Shown here in pieces: positions 31,836 to 42,713 of a stretch of 64,000 bases of DNA. The translations under genes were made by a program, and so were the position numbers. The DNA comes from Craterostigma plantagineum (taxonomy: Eukaryota > Streptophyta > Magnoliopsida > Lamiales > Linderniaceae): positions 15,704,501 to 15,768,500 of the forward strand of contig JAPQWV010000005.1 in NCBI GenBank assembly GCA_027422505.1, given 5' to 3'. The notes under the pieces are model-generated. The model had not been told where the DNA came from. It saw nothing but the letters and a program-made list of their open reading frames with translations, and did no database searches. How positions within the stretch are numbered: the first letter of the stretch is position 1; each line of letters begins with the position of its first letter.

Positions 31836-33051
31836 GTCGAGTTTAAATTATTATACAACTCAAGATTTTTATAAATTTCAAAGTGGTACTTTTAATTTAA
31901 TTCAAACTTGGAATTTTAGGGTTTTGAAATTATAAGTCGAAAATAGGGTTTTCAAATTTAACTAATTTCATGAAATTGTAACTAAATTAATGAATTATAA
32001 TTTTATATGTTTTTATAATTAGGATTCGAAGGTTAGCGATTTAACCGTGCGATAAGCTAAGGATACCAGGTAAGTGGGAATTTCACCTACAACACATAAA
32101 TTGATTGATATGTGTAATGTTACGTGACTAATTGCTTCGATGAATACGTGATATGTGAATTATCTGTTATATGCGACTGCTTGGAAGTTATTATTTGTCG
32201 CATTATTTATGCAGCATGATCATGTGCACGCACGAATCATATTGAGTATTTTGAGGAATAAGCGTGCATTGTACTACTCGAGTTGAAAGCGAGTTATATT
32301 TAATGTAGATAAATGAGGATATAGCTACTTCTACAAAGGCACCATGACGGGGGTAAAACCATCGAATATATTTACCTAAATTATTTAGGTAATGGGAAGG
32401 CACATAGTATAACTATAGTGCCAGGAAAGTGACGTGATAGAGGGGCGACCTGGTGAATGATAAGACTGGAGATAAACCCTAGTTTTATCCTAGCCAGAGT
32501 GAGCCACTATCGTATTTTTATCCGTATAGGATTTGAGCTCATGATATGATGGTGCGGTTAGTAAGTAGCTATGGGCCCCGATAAAAATGAGGAATGAATT
32601 AGTATGATGTGAGGATAAGAGTATTAGAAAGCATTGGCGCGGATGCCTTTGCTATTTTGGCACGTGCATACATGCATATTTCCACTTACTGAGCTTTATA
32701 GCTCATCCCATGTTTTTATGTGTTGTAGACACAGCGAATAAGGTATGTGAACGCTTAGATAGCGAGGCTGGTCCTTCTGGAACTTCCAGTGACTTTTGAG
32801 AGTGGTGTGTACATGGATGCGACCTGTGCGGCGGGTGTTATGTTTAATTATGTTATGTTTTTGTAAAATACGTTGGTATTGTATGTAAGGCTTGAACAAT
32901 ATTTGCATTGTAAAATAGCAGTGTGTGGTTTCTTGTGTAAAACGGAAAAAAAAAAATTATCAGCATTTTCAGATGTAATATATTGTATATGTTTTTTTTT
33001 AGTCATGAAAACTTAGTGTAAGAAAATAGTAGTAGATGGCGGGGCGTCACA
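31836..33051 (+). repeat. Right half of solo LTR G
   Basis: This continues G after H and ends GGGGCGTCACA at 33051, followed by the target duplication CAATG. AT-rich, with poly(A)-like and poly(T)-like tracts near 32945 and 32990, and no frame of interest. Confidence 0.85.
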
Positions 33052-33056
33052 CAATG

Positions 33057-33479
33057 TCCTCACGGGCCTGTTCCGTCACTTGTGGAAGAGAGCTTTGCCC
33101 CATTTCTGCCTCGGGTTGTGCTTCTTGCAGAGGAACCTCCTCGATAGGTTCTTCAAGCACGCCAACATGTATGGGCACTTCACTTGAAGCGTTTCTGCTA
33201 GAGCCTCTTGTTCCAACTCTGCCGCCACAGCATCGATCAGCGTGGCATCCAAGTCAGGCATTGGCTCCTCGTGAGTTGGAGGCTCCAGCTCTAGTTTCTG
33301 AGCCACTTCATCAATCATCGTGTCTTCAGGACTAGGCTTTTGTTGTTGAGGGCTAACAGCGAAGAATGTCGGGGGCCCTCTAATCCTCTGTTCCGTCAGA
33401 TGATTCTCCCGGTAGTATGCTCTATAAATGTCTCCCGTGGGGTCGGCGAGACGTAGCAACTCGAACGGTATGGCCATTG
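33057..33479 (-). pseudogene. Downstream ORF of element F, N-terminal part
   Basis: The minus-strand frame includes SMAIPFELLRLADPTGDIYRA, which matches HAMVIPDEVLAYADPTNPHVREYRA in the J ORF, followed by an acidic Glu/Pro-rich stretch (about 60 residues). It continues at 19892 beyond the solo LTR G. Codons upstream of 33479 on the minus strand belong to the I LTR fragment and are not part of the gene. Confidence 0.75.
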
Positions 33480-34196
33480 AGCGATTCATTCGTAGTTTGT
33501 GTTGAGCTTTCATTTGCGAATTCTGTACCCTTTGAGCGATCATTAGCAACACCCTATCCCAAAAACCCTAGTCTTCGGACGTGTTGCATATTCGGACGTG
33601 TTGAACGCACAAAGGAGCACGGTTTGAGTCTTCCGCACGTGGAGGGACGAATTTGGTGGATTTAGTGGCCCTTCGGTAGCAAGCTGAGTCCAGTTGGGGA
33701 ATAGGTTTCCTATGTAAACGACGTAGAACGAAACATGGCGTGCGGCAGCCTAGGTGGAGGTCTAGTTTCCAAAGTGCTTCGGTTGTGTAAGGGTCGATCA
33801 TTTTGTAATGATAACCGGTCTCAGTGATTGATTGGAACTCTTGGGGAGATCACACCCCAATGACAGGATTAAACCCCAGTTGGGGATATAACCTGTATAA
33901 AAATCCCGTCTCACTTTACTTTCTGCTATTTACTTTTATGTGAGACAAACCCGGAACGATTTCAAATAATCAGGGAATATCTTTCAAACATTTTCAAAAA
34001 ACTACGCGATATCTTTGAACCAGTTTTTGAAAAAGGGTTAGGGATACAATATTGATACTCGTACTGCTTTCTAGTGAATAACGTAATCTAAAATATCTTC
34101 TTAAAGAAAAGTATTTTTCAAAGAAGAACAAGCCAATTTTTTTAAGCCTAGTTCACCCCCACCACCCCCCCCCTCTAAGGCATATTTTATACTTCA
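33480..34196 (+). repeat. 5' LTR fragment of element I
   Basis: 717 bp matching 55050-55700 of the 3' LTR and running on to the true LTR end (ATACTTCA at 34196) just before the primer site. The first 890 or so bases of the LTR are missing. Differences from the 3' copy include an extra CATATTCGGACGTGTTG stretch near 33587. A run of C residues (34160-34172) lies just before the end. Confidence 0.85.
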
Positions 34197-34198
34197 TT

Positions 34199-34210
34199 TG
34201 GTGTCAGAGC
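34199..34210 (+). other. Primer binding site of element I
   Basis: TGGTGTCAGAGC, one base different from the usual TGGTATCAGAGC. The sister copy L has TGGTATCAGAGA. Position two bases past the LTR end. Confidence 0.8.
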
Positions 34211-34254
34211 AAGGTTACTCAACGAAAGGCCTAACACGCCTGAGTTAAGATCTA

Positions 34255-35324
34255 ATGGATTTTTCGAGTGTTGATGTATTTGCAGAGGGTCAATCCCACT
34301 CTAGGCCGCCTCTCTTTGATGGAACAAACTACGCAGTGTGGAAGAATCGTATGATCGAATTTCTGATTGCTGTCGACTACGATCTTTGGGAGACAATCAT
34401 CAATGGACCATATACGGCTAACAAAACCGATCGAACCCCAAAGGACGCTAAAGATTACACTGCTGATGACAAAAAGGGAATCATGCGAAACACATGCTCG
34501 CATGCACACTCACACGGGAAGAATATATTCGGGTAAGTTCCTGCTCATCGGCAAAGGCTATGTGGGATATGCTCCAAGTTACGCATGAAGGAACCCAACC
34601 AAATGGAATCTGACGAGAAGATAAGCCAGATGTATGTCAGATTCATGGGAATCATCAACCAAATGTTCTCTCTCGAAACGAAGGTTTCCGACAGTGAACA
34701 AGTAAGAAAGATACTGAGATTACTGCCACGAGAATGGAATGCCAAGGTTACTGCCATCTACGAAGCAAAGGATCTGGAAGCACTTAGCATCTCCGAACTG
34801 ATTGGATCTCTTATCTCCTACGAAATGATTCAAACGTCAATGAATGAGAAGTCGCAGAACAAAAATTAGAAGTCCATTGCATTCAAATCCAACCGAGAAG
34901 AATCTGATTCTTATGACGAAAAAGAAACCTTGATGAACGACCTAGCCATGCTTACAAGGAGATTCGAAAGATTCGAACAGAAAAAGAGATTCAAAGGGAA
35001 CTCCAGCAAATTCCAGAACAAAAATAAGGGAATCAATCTCCAAGTCCGGGAAGAAAGTTCAGAAATGCTTCCAATGCAACAAACCCGGCCACTATGCACA
35101 TAAATGCCCTACAATCAACGATGAGAGACAAAGGAAGCAGAAGGCCATGGTGACAGAATCTAACGATTCTGAAATGGAACAAAGCGAAGACGAAGATCAC
35201 GCTTATATGGCTGACGAGGATCATGTATCTCGTTTTTCCTCCATTGAGAAACTCATATCCTAAACAGTTTATATAACAATGATTATGAAAGTGACTCATC
35301 TGTTTCTGATATAGAAGAAAGTAA
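34255..35324 (+). pseudogene. Copia gag, element I, N-terminal and first zinc knuckle
   Basis: Starts MDFSSVDVFAEGQSHSRPP, almost identical to L's gag start at 58422. The gag core continues with VWKNRMIEFLIAVDYDLWE, then after a shift near 34530, SQMYVRFMGIINQMFSL and PREWNAKVTAIYEAKDL, ELIGSLISYEMIQ. A stop TAG at about 34867 and a further shift precede the zinc knuckle CFQCNKPGHYAHKC (near 35060-35105). After the acidic stretch the gene is cut by J at 35324. A GGAAG target copy follows at 35325. Confidence 0.82.
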
Positions 35325-35329
35325 GGAAG
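35325..35329. repeat. Target site duplication GGAAG of element J (left copy)
   Basis: GGAAG precedes the left LTR and follows the right LTR at 49123-49127. Clean insertion of J into I. Confidence 0.92.
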
Positions 35330-35627
35330 TGTTGGTCCCAATTGCACCAAACAAGGAATCAAAGAGGCTTAGATGGGATGAAAAGGGAGAGGTTCTCACC
35401 TTCAAGTGTGTGTATTGTGTGAAAAGTAGGGTTAGCCTTTTGATCTTTGATTACTTTGAAAATAGTGCTGGAAAAACCTTATATACCACATTAACCCTAG
35501 GTATATTAAGGCCCAAACACTAAAGATTAACTAATTACAATCTAGTCCAAAGCCCAAGCTAAAAGGATAATTACAAAAGATAACTCAAGACTTAAACTAT
35601 TGACACAATCTATTTAATATCCTAACA
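35330..35627 (-). repeat. 3' LTR of element J
   Basis: 298 bp, TGTTGGTCCC to ATCCTAACA on the plus strand. TATA box on the minus strand TATATAAG at 35485-35478. Six substitutions and an indel separate it from the 5' copy. Confidence 0.93.
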
Positions 35628-35639
35628 ATCTCCCCCTTT
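35628..35639 (-). other. Polypurine tract of element J
   Basis: Reads AAAGGGGGAGAT on the minus strand, next to the 3' LTR start TGTTAGG. It primes plus-strand synthesis. Confidence 0.88.
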
Positions 35640-35685
35640 GTGTCAATTGTTGGGAGTCTTGGATCTTGGCCGAAGTGATGGTGCA

Positions 35686-38568
35686 TTAACGAGTGTGAGT
35701 TTCGCGAAGTCCTAGCTTGAACTCGAAGGCGCGGAGATTCCTTCGAAGAACGATTCGATCAGCTATAGCATCAATGAACTTCGCGAATTTTGATGGGCAG
35801 TGTGGGTCTTCTTCCGAAAGGATGCGGCAAATTCTCATGAGCTTGCCTTGGATGATGGTGAGTGTCCCATCCGAGAACTTTGCCACTTCGGAGCAGCGCA
35901 GTAGCCTCATCTTTCCATTGTAGTTCGAGTAGGCGACCGCCGGATCATCTCCGTCGATCACATCGCCCTCTCGATAGTCGTCCGCGTTCTTGAAAGATGG
36001 GCGAGTCAGGTTCACCTTCTTTAGATTGTGCTCCACCGCCATCTGCAGATCGTGGGAGGCGAAGAATCTCACCTGTCGGAGCATGTGTCGCTTGAGAGCC
36101 ACGTAGCCCATAGTGACCGGTTCAGCCCGTACTAGATGTCCAGAACTTCTGACGATGAGTCTGAACTGCTTCATGGATTCCAGCATGCTGTACAGATCAC
36201 CCAGGCGCAGAAACTTGAAGTCCGCCTCGCTCACTTCACTGTAGCTCTCATCATGCCTCATTACCGTGAACACTGGATAGTGGACACGTCCTTTTGACTT
36301 CTGGCGAATGTCAGTTACTTTGCAGATGGGAGCTCGATTCATCTCAAGAGCGATGTTTTCCTCATCGGACAGCGTCCGCTTTGTGCACTTGTGGCAAAGA
36401 AGGCTCCATCGGTAGAGCTTTTTCTTCTCCTCTCTCCAGTTTTGGATATTCATCAGCTCATATTCATCGAAGACTGTGATGACCTGCTCCTTGCGCCGCC
36501 AGATCCTCTTCCTGATCTCTTCTTGGAATGGTGCGGTGATCTTCTTGTTTTCCCACGGTGCTTCCGGTTTATCCGCCGTGGGCACATCCGGTTGAGCAGC
36601 AGGAGCCTCAGCTTGCTGCGCTTGAAACTGTAGGATGTTCTCGAGCTCGGCGGGTTCAGCGTCGTACTCCTCCCCATTCTCGTTGTCTGCAGTGTTGATT
36701 AGCGTAAGCGATGCTTCCTTTAGCAGACGTCGAGCATTCTCCACCAATTTCCTGGCTGCTACTGCGTCGGCGGGTGTGTAAATCCATTCATCGTTGAAGA
36801 TGTAGGCCTCGATCTCGTTCTGCGCGCAGTAGAAGTCCTTGGGAGCTACGTTGGGGTCGGTATTGAGAGGGGTAGAGCTGTGAAGCGGTGAGGGTGTTGC
36901 GTCGGAGGAGGTTGTGGATTGTGGCGATGGTTGTGGTGGGGACTCTGGGGGCTCGGTTGATGTGATGGTTTTGGCGAGGATGATTTGGGTGTCGGGTGGC
37001 GTAGATGTGGTGGTGGCCTCTAATGTCGATATGACAGTTAGAGGTTCTGAGAAGGTGGGTGGAGAAGATGTGGTGGTAGTCTCTAATGTCGATGTGACGA
37101 TTAGAGTTTCGGAGACGGTAGGTGATTTGGCTAGTGACTCGGGGTTAATAGGATGGGATTTTTGGTTGGTGGGGTGTGAGGTTTCAGTCACAGGCGTCGT
37201 TTCAGGTGCAGAGGAGGAAGGCGGCATCGATTGCAAAAGTCCTTGAGTTTGGCCTTGCTGCCTATTCTCCCCCTCGCGTCGATCATGATCACCGTCTTGA
37301 TCGTCGCGTCTGATCCCGCTAGACTCGCCTTGAGCGCGACAAGTCATCGGCTGAGTCATGATGGCCTTCATTTGTTGTTCCTCCTCGTCGAGTTCCGTCA
37401 TTGATTCGAATCGGGCTCGGAGGATGTAGAAGAGCTCCTTTGCGGAAATGGAGGAGAGAACAGCTTCTGCGTCCACATGTTGCGTTGGTGGTGGCGTCTC
37501 CGGGGCCCCACCTTTGCCTTTGTCGCGGGTGGACGCATCGAGACCCGCATAGACTTTATCGAGGATGGACGCCTCAAGAGTCTTTGCAAACTCTTGAAGA
37601 CGAGCCTCTAGCGCGGTCTCGATGACGAAATGGGGTAAGTCTAACAAGTTGGAGTCACGAAGAAATCCAACTGACACCGAATCGGAGAAGATAGCCGATC
37701 GGCCGCCCGTTTGCACAGGACGGGAAAAGACGGGGTCACTAAGACTTCCCGTTGTCATCATCGATGAGACAGACTCAAACGAATGATGGCCTAGGCTCAC
37801 GGTTGTGGTGATGTTGGCCGTGCTAGGTCTTTTGCTCTCAGTCACAGAGACATCACCGAGCGTTCCGACAGAATCACGAAGACTCTGTAGTGCAGTAGAA
37901 AGTGTATGTGTCCTAGAAACATATGAAATTATGGGGAGTGAGGGCACTATACTCGATGTGAATGAAGAGGATGCAGTCTGAGGCGGGGGACTGCTTGTTT
38001 CAACATCGACTATCTCCAAGTGGGATGTCGATGGCATACGTGGCTCCTCGTGGAATGAAATATCTTCCTGTAGAGAGGAAGATAAGTGGATTGGTGGAGA
38101 GGAAGATAAGTGGATTGGTGGGGTTGTTTGCGTGGTTGAGCCATGTGCCACGTCTTCTACTCGGGAGATGAACACATCACCCCCTGCACCTATGGTTTGG
38201 GCTCGGCTTGTTTGTGGCTGAGGAGGTCGATCGTTTTTCCGTTTTGATCGACGCTCCGTGGTGCGGCTTACGTCATCCTCGCGTGACCGTTTTTTCGGTA
38301 CGCGGGTGGAAGAGGATGCGGCGCGACTCGATGACTTTTTAGAAGTGGTGGTGGGGTTTTGGCTAGTCCCGGGATTAGGAGCAGCGGGGTTGGTCTGCTC
38401 CGTAGGGACAATGGATAGTGGACGGGGATTCTCACGGAATGAAGCGGTGGAGGCGCGATATTCTCGAACATGCGGGTTTGTCGGGTCGGCATAGGCGAGG
38501 ACTTCGTCTGGAATGACCATGGCGTGTCGATCTTTCGCCGTAGTATTTTTCTTGCGAAGTTCTCGCAA
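35686..38568 (-). CDS. Sirevirus-position downstream ORF, main 960-codon part (J)
   Basis: The open frame codes for 960 residues. Order: a start region resembling F's (MVIPDEVLAYADPTNPHVREYR), a basic nuclear-localisation-like stretch (KKRSREDDVSRTTERRSKRK, about residue 95), a long Ser/Thr/Pro-rich middle part (residues 130-560) with short internal duplications, an acidic stretch, then a conserved C-terminal part from APWENKKITAPFQEEIRKRI with VALKRHMLRQVRFFASHDLQ and KFSDGTLTIIQGKL. B and F share this end. I do not recognise a catalytic motif or a membrane segment, so the envelope-like label is positional only. It is open and long, unlike the broken pol, and probably continues an N-terminal part in another frame (39436-38556). 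Confidence 0.82.
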   Translation of the reverse strand: MRELRKKNTTAKDRHAMVIPDEVLAYADPTNPHVREYRASTASFRENPRPLSIVPTEQTNPAAPNPGTSQNPTTTSKKSSSRAASSSTRVPKKRSREDDVSRTTERRSKRKNDRPPQPQTSRAQTIGAGGDVFISRVEDVAHGSTTQTTPPIHLSSSPPIHLSSSLQEDISFHEEPRMPSTSHLEIVDVETSSPPPQTASSSFTSSIVPSLPIISYVSRTHTLSTALQSLRDSVGTLGDVSVTESKRPSTANITTTVSLGHHSFESVSSMMTTGSLSDPVFSRPVQTGGRSAIFSDSVSVGFLRDSNLLDLPHFVIETALEARLQEFAKTLEASILDKVYAGLDASTRDKGKGGAPETPPPTQHVDAEAVLSSISAKELFYILRARFESMTELDEEEQQMKAIMTQPMTCRAQGESSGIRRDDQDGDHDRREGENRQQGQTQGLLQSMPPSSSAPETTPVTETSHPTNQKSHPINPESLAKSPTVSETLIVTSTLETTTTSSPPTFSEPLTVISTLEATTTSTPPDTQIILAKTITSTEPPESPPQPSPQSTTSSDATPSPLHSSTPLNTDPNVAPKDFYCAQNEIEAYIFNDEWIYTPADAVAARKLVENARRLLKEASLTLINTADNENGEEYDAEPAELENILQFQAQQAEAPAAQPDVPTADKPEAPWENKKITAPFQEEIRKRIWRRKEQVITVFDEYELMNIQNWREEKKKLYRWSLLCHKCTKRTLSDEENIALEMNRAPICKVTDIRQKSKGRVHYPVFTVMRHDESYSEVSEADFKFLRLGDLYSMLESMKQFRLIVRSSGHLVRAEPVTMGYVALKRHMLRQVRFFASHDLQMAVEHNLKKVNLTRPSFKNADDYREGDVIDGDDPAVAYSNYNGKMRLLRCSEVAKFSDGTLTIIQGKLMRICRILSEEDPHCPSKFAKFIDAIADRIVLRRNLRAFEFKLGLRETHTR

Positions 38569-39436
38569 CGGGAATTACGAAGTGTTCACTCGCCGGGCGG
38601 ATGCGAATGCCGGTGCAGAACAGACGGAAGTGTTTGATGAGCGCTTGGAGCCACCGCATGTAAGGTACGAAGCGGTTCTTGACGTCCTTGGTGACTTCCC
38701 GATCGCGACGTTGAATCATGGAGATGAGATCCATCCAGATGATCTCAGTGTAGTTGTACTTGCGGTTGTGTGCGATGCCGGTTAGGATGGTAAGAATTTG
38801 GTGGTTCCCGCGGTCCTGGCCGGCATGTTTGCCTGACATGCACTTGTTCAGTAGGAGGTACAGTGTGCGCCAGGGTTGAGGTAGGTTGCGTGCGGTGACT
38901 TCGCTGAGAACTAGTGGGCCTTTCTTCTTCTTGTTTTCAGGTTGATATCCCAATCTGTCGTTGTCCTCGATGAGTTGTTCGTGCGTTGGAAGTGGTTCGT
39001 AAGGTGAGTAGACAGGGAGTTGAAGTACTTCTTGGAAAATCTTGCGAGTGAGGACTACAGTTTCTTGATCGATTTCGGCAGACATTGCTGAAACGCGGTA
39101 GTGTGGTCCAGCAATCTGCAATGTGTGCCAGAACTGCTGGAGATAGACTTGGGCTTCTGGCTCGCCATGAGTGAGGGCGTGTCGGAGGGGATGCCCTTTG
39201 AGGATCTATATGATGATGGGGGCATCACACCTAAAGTTGTCCAAGTCCACCATGTGATTGTTTGGTATCAAGGCAGCCCATCGACTTGTTGGGAAGACCT
39301 GCTCGATTGGTGGAACGAATCTGAGCGTATTTAGCTCGATACGAGCGACGTCCCTGTGAATTGCTGCAGCCTCAAGTGCTTCAAGTGCTTCTCGGTTTGT
39401 GTTAGTCATATCTGTGCTCGACAGTAATTGTAGCAT
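38432..39436 (-). pseudogene. Downstream ORF of element J, N-terminal part
   Basis: The minus-strand frame from 39436 (MLQLLSSTDMTNTNR) reads through an in-frame TAG at 39206 into HALTHGEPEAQVYLQQFWHT, then IDQETVVLTRKIFQEVLQLP, RTLYLLLNKCMSGKHAGQD and YNYTEIIWMDLISMIQRR. This resembles the N-terminal domain of proteins annotated as Sirevirus-related ORFs in plants. A one-base shift near 38570 separates it from the 960-codon frame, which overlaps it at 38568-38432. Together they would code for about 1,240 residues. Confidence 0.72.
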
Positions 39437-41073
39437 GATTAGTACGGACTAAGTCACGAGAATATGGATATAAGTAAGTCGTGGGTGAAACAATAAAACG
39501 AAACATAAAAGTGCCCAAAATCGTAAAGCTAAAAATAAAATTAAAATTAAGATTAAAGGTAACTTAGTGTCCATTTGAAATAAAGTTGTTAAGATTGAAT
39601 GATGATCATGTGATGGCGAGTTTCGACAATTTTCGGAAATTGAACGAAATTTTTCCAACACTTAGAAAATTTTCAGGATTGAAAGTGTTCTTTTAGTAGA
39701 GAGAAAATTTTCGCTTGTAGTGAAAAATTTTCGCATGTAGTGTAAGATTTTCGCAAGTAGTGGAAAATTTTCGCAGATTAAGGAATTTCACACGTTATCC
39801 AAAAATTTTCGCATGTAATGGAAAATTTCGCAGATTATAACATGTAGACAAGTCGAGAGAAAATTTTCGCATTTAGTATAAAATTTTGCATGTAGTGTAC
39901 GATTTTCGCATGTAGTGGAAAATTCTCGCAAGTTATGGAATTTCACAAGTTATCCCAAAAAAATTTTCGCGGTTAAAATATTTTCTCAAAAGGTATTAAA
40001 TTTTCGCAAGTAGAGAAGTTTTAAAGTTAGCAAAATTTCGCAAGTTTTGAATTTTCTCAAGTGATATGAAAGTTTCGCGGAGTGATAAAGCTTTAAGAAA
40101 ATCTGCTTAAGTGATAAAGTTTCTCGGGTTGAAATTTCTCAGTTTGACAAGTGAAAAGAAATTTCTCGGATTGACAATTTTCTCAGATTGAGAGAGTTTT
40201 CGTGATCCGCGAAAAGATGATGCATGTAAGGGTTAAGAAATTATTGAACCACTGTAGCTGCGAGAGAATTGATCAGCATGGATCCGAGAAAAATTTAAGT
40301 TTATGGATTGAGAAATTTTTGGGTCGCTGTAGTTGCGAAATAGTGAGGATGCGAACAGATGTAATATGAAGTGAGGTGTATGAAAATTTCGAGGGGCATG
40401 ACTTCACTGTTGCAGAGAAAAAAAATTTAACGTAAGGGAAAAAATTTCTCGGATGAAAATTTTCGCGGGACTTTCCTCACTGTGGCAGCGATATTTTAAC
40501 GCAAGGAATTTCTCGAATAAAATTTTCTCGGTGAAGAACACTGTGCGAAAACGTACGAAACGACGCTACAATTTTTGCCTTAGAACCACTCAAGTCTTAA
40601 CCAAAATGCAATAAACTGGACTCAATCGACTCGAAATTGGACGGGCAATACATATTTGGGGGTTTTAAACACCAAAATCGTATCACGCGGCCGAATCGAA
40701 GCCGAGAAAATAATTCTAACCTAAAAATTTTAAACACGTAACTGGGCAAAATCATGATTAAAACGAACGGAGATGGGTTTATTTGAGGTATATTCATACC
40801 GAAAAGCTGATTTTGACGACGGAGAATGCAGGAAAACTGATTGTAAATGCAGATTTGACGAAGACGACGAAGCGTGAAGTTGAGAAATTTTCGAAGAGGA
40901 GGGTGCGAATTTTTTTTTTTTTAATAAGAAAAATCAGAAACTCCCCTTAATCGAAAACTCCCCCTCAAGAGATATAATTCAGCCTACTTCGCGAAATTTA
41001 CACAAGACACATAGAAAATGGAGTAAAATTAAAATTATATACACTTTATCAAAGTTCATGTAGGGTCGATTGA
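39437..41073 (-). other. Spacer between pol and the downstream ORF of J, with motif array
   Basis: No coding is seen between the end of RNase H (41074) and the downstream ORF. Bases 39690-40540 are AT-rich and full of AAATTTTCGCA, AAATTTTCGCGG and TTTCTCGG variants. At 39700-39960 they form an irregular tandem array with a unit near 22 bp (GTAGTGGAAAATTTTCGCAT-like). The same motif family fills the J and A leaders. From 40560 to 41073 the sequence is ordinary. Confidence 0.8.
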
Positions 41074-42713
41074 TCATAACTGAAGATTCAACATGCCCAA
41101 CATAGTCACAAGGTGTTGGAATAGTTTGACATCCAACGGTTTTGTGAAAATGTCGGCCAGTTGATCTTCTGTAGTGACATAGTGAAATTCAATCGTCCCT
41201 TGTTCGACATGTTCTTTGATGAAGTGGTGACGAATATCTATGTGTTTTGTTCTCGATTGATGTACTGGATTACTCGTCATCGCAGTCGCACTCTTCGAGT
41301 CACAATAATGGGAATTTTATCAACACGAAAAATAAAATCTCGTAGTTGGGTTCTCATCCACAAAAGCTGTGAACAACAACTAGCGGCGGCGACATATTCC
41401 GCCTCCGTCGACGAAGTTGAGACACAGTTTTGTTTTCGAGAAGACCAACTCACGAGTTTACCGCCCAAGAAGTGTGCAGCTCCAGAGGTGCTTTTCCGAT
41501 CCATCTTGCATCCTGCGTAATCCGAGTAAGAGAATCCAACCAGTTTGAAGTCTGATCGAGTGGGGTACCACAAACCCAGATTGGGTGTTCCTTTGAGATA
41601 GCGGAGAATCCTTTTTACAGCAGTGAAATGGGATTCCTTAGGTGTAGCCTGAAAACGAGCGCAGATTCCAGTCGAGAGAACGATATCCGGTCGACTAGCA
41701 GTGAGGTACAGAAGAGAGCCTATTATCCCACGATAGACGGTTTGGTCAACGGGAGCACCAGATGGGTCCGCGTCGGGTCGGCCAGAGGGTGACATAGGTG
41801 TAGCAGCAGTCTTAGCATCCTTCATTCCATATTTCTCGAGGATGTCATGGATGTATTTGGACTGGTTGATGAAGATTCCGTCGGGGAGTTGCTTTACTTG
41901 AAGACCAAGAAAGAAATTCAGCTCGCCCATCATACTCATTTCGAATTTCTCCTTCATCAATTCTGCGAATTCTTCACACAGTTGTGGTTTAGTCAATCCA
42001 AAAATGATGTCATCGACATAAATTTGTACAATCATGATGTCCGGGCCACTTCGCTAGGTGAAGAGAGTTGTATCCAGAGATCCTTTCTTGAATCCAGACT
42101 GAACGAGGAGGTCTGAAAGGACGTCATACCAAGCTCGGGGAGCCTGTTTTAGTCCGTAGAGAGCCTTGTAGAGTCGATATACGTGATGAGGAAACTCTTC
42201 GCTCAAGAACCCTTCAGGTTGATCAACGTACACTTCTTCTTTGAGAAATCCATTCAGAAATGCAGTCTTCACGTCCATTTAGTAGACTTTGAAGTTCTTG
42301 TGAGCAGGAAAGGCAAGAAAGATTCGTATAGCTTCGATCCTGGCAACGGGGGCGAAAGTTTCATCGTAGTCAATGCCTTTTTGTTGATTGTACCCCTTAG
42401 CCACAAGTCTTGCTTTATTGCGGATGACAACACCGTCTTCATCCTTTTTGTTCTTGAAGATCCACTTCGTGCCGATAATGGATCTGTTGTGAGGGCGTGG
42501 TACGAGTTCCCAAACTTGTAAACGTTCGAACTGATTTATTTCCTCCTGCATTGCAATCAGCCAATCAGGATCATTGAGAGCTTCAGCTACTCGTGATGGT
42601 TCGGCTTGACTGAGATAGCAAGCGAACAGGCTTTCATTCATCGTAGCCGAACGCGTCGAAACACCGATGTGGTATCCCCAATAATCTGATCCGTAGGATG
42701 AGAGCGAGCCCAA
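41074..42713 (-). pseudogene. Copia RT and RNase H, element J
   Basis: Copia pol has integrase before RT. Here RT begins after a shift near 42665: [55 protein letters not shown], then the catalytic YVDD in [10 protein letters not shown], then LGLQVKQL and GSLLYLTASRPDI, and RNase H with STSSTEAEYVAAAS and SRTKHIDIRHHFIKEHV. In-frame stops fall at 42281-42279 (a CAA to TAA change before [10 protein letters not shown]) and at about 42056-42054. A one-base deletion near 41301 shifts the RNase H tail, which continues in 41280-41074. Confidence 0.87.

Larger units (their letters stand above)
19893..33051 (+). mobile_element. Solo gypsy-type LTR G, split by element H
   Basis: The LTR starts TGTAATACCCGGGTCC at 19893 and ends GGGGCGTCACA at 33051, with the target duplication CAATG at 19888-19892 and 33052-33056. 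No internal sequence is present: apart from inserted element H (21655-31830 plus one ACTAT copy) it is LTR only, about 2.98 kb. TG...CA ends and the TGTAATACCC start place it with chromovirus-type gypsy LTRs, like that of M. A clean target duplication with a single LTR means that LTR-LTR recombination removed the interior. The strand follows the TGTAATACCC start and is inferred. Confidence 0.9.
17413..33479 (-). mobile_element. Sirevirus-like copia element F, 3' part, split by G
   Basis: Read on the minus strand, the surviving parts are the downstream ORF (33479-33057 and, after the interrupting solo LTR G, 19892-17764), the polypurine tract and the 3' LTR (17763-17413). Gag, pol and the 5' LTR are absent; the left edge of I's LTR fragment replaces them at 33480. 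The ORF is homologous to those of B and J, but more diverged, and the LTR ends TCTACA rather than CCAACA, so it is a third subfamily. Confidence 0.82.

Noticed and set aside
33580..33801. Minus-strand frame of about 77 codons, also at 55470-55123
   Set aside because: Present in both I LTR copies; it is LTR sequence that happens to be open.
36914..37246. Plus-strand 110-codon frame
   Set aside because: Shadow of the Ser/Thr/Pro-rich part of the J downstream ORF; Gly/Val/Asp-rich as expected for its complement.
39690..40540. Possible CRISPR-like array or satellite
   Set aside because: Units are degenerate, spacers are not unique and of equal length, and the array lies inside a retrotransposon.
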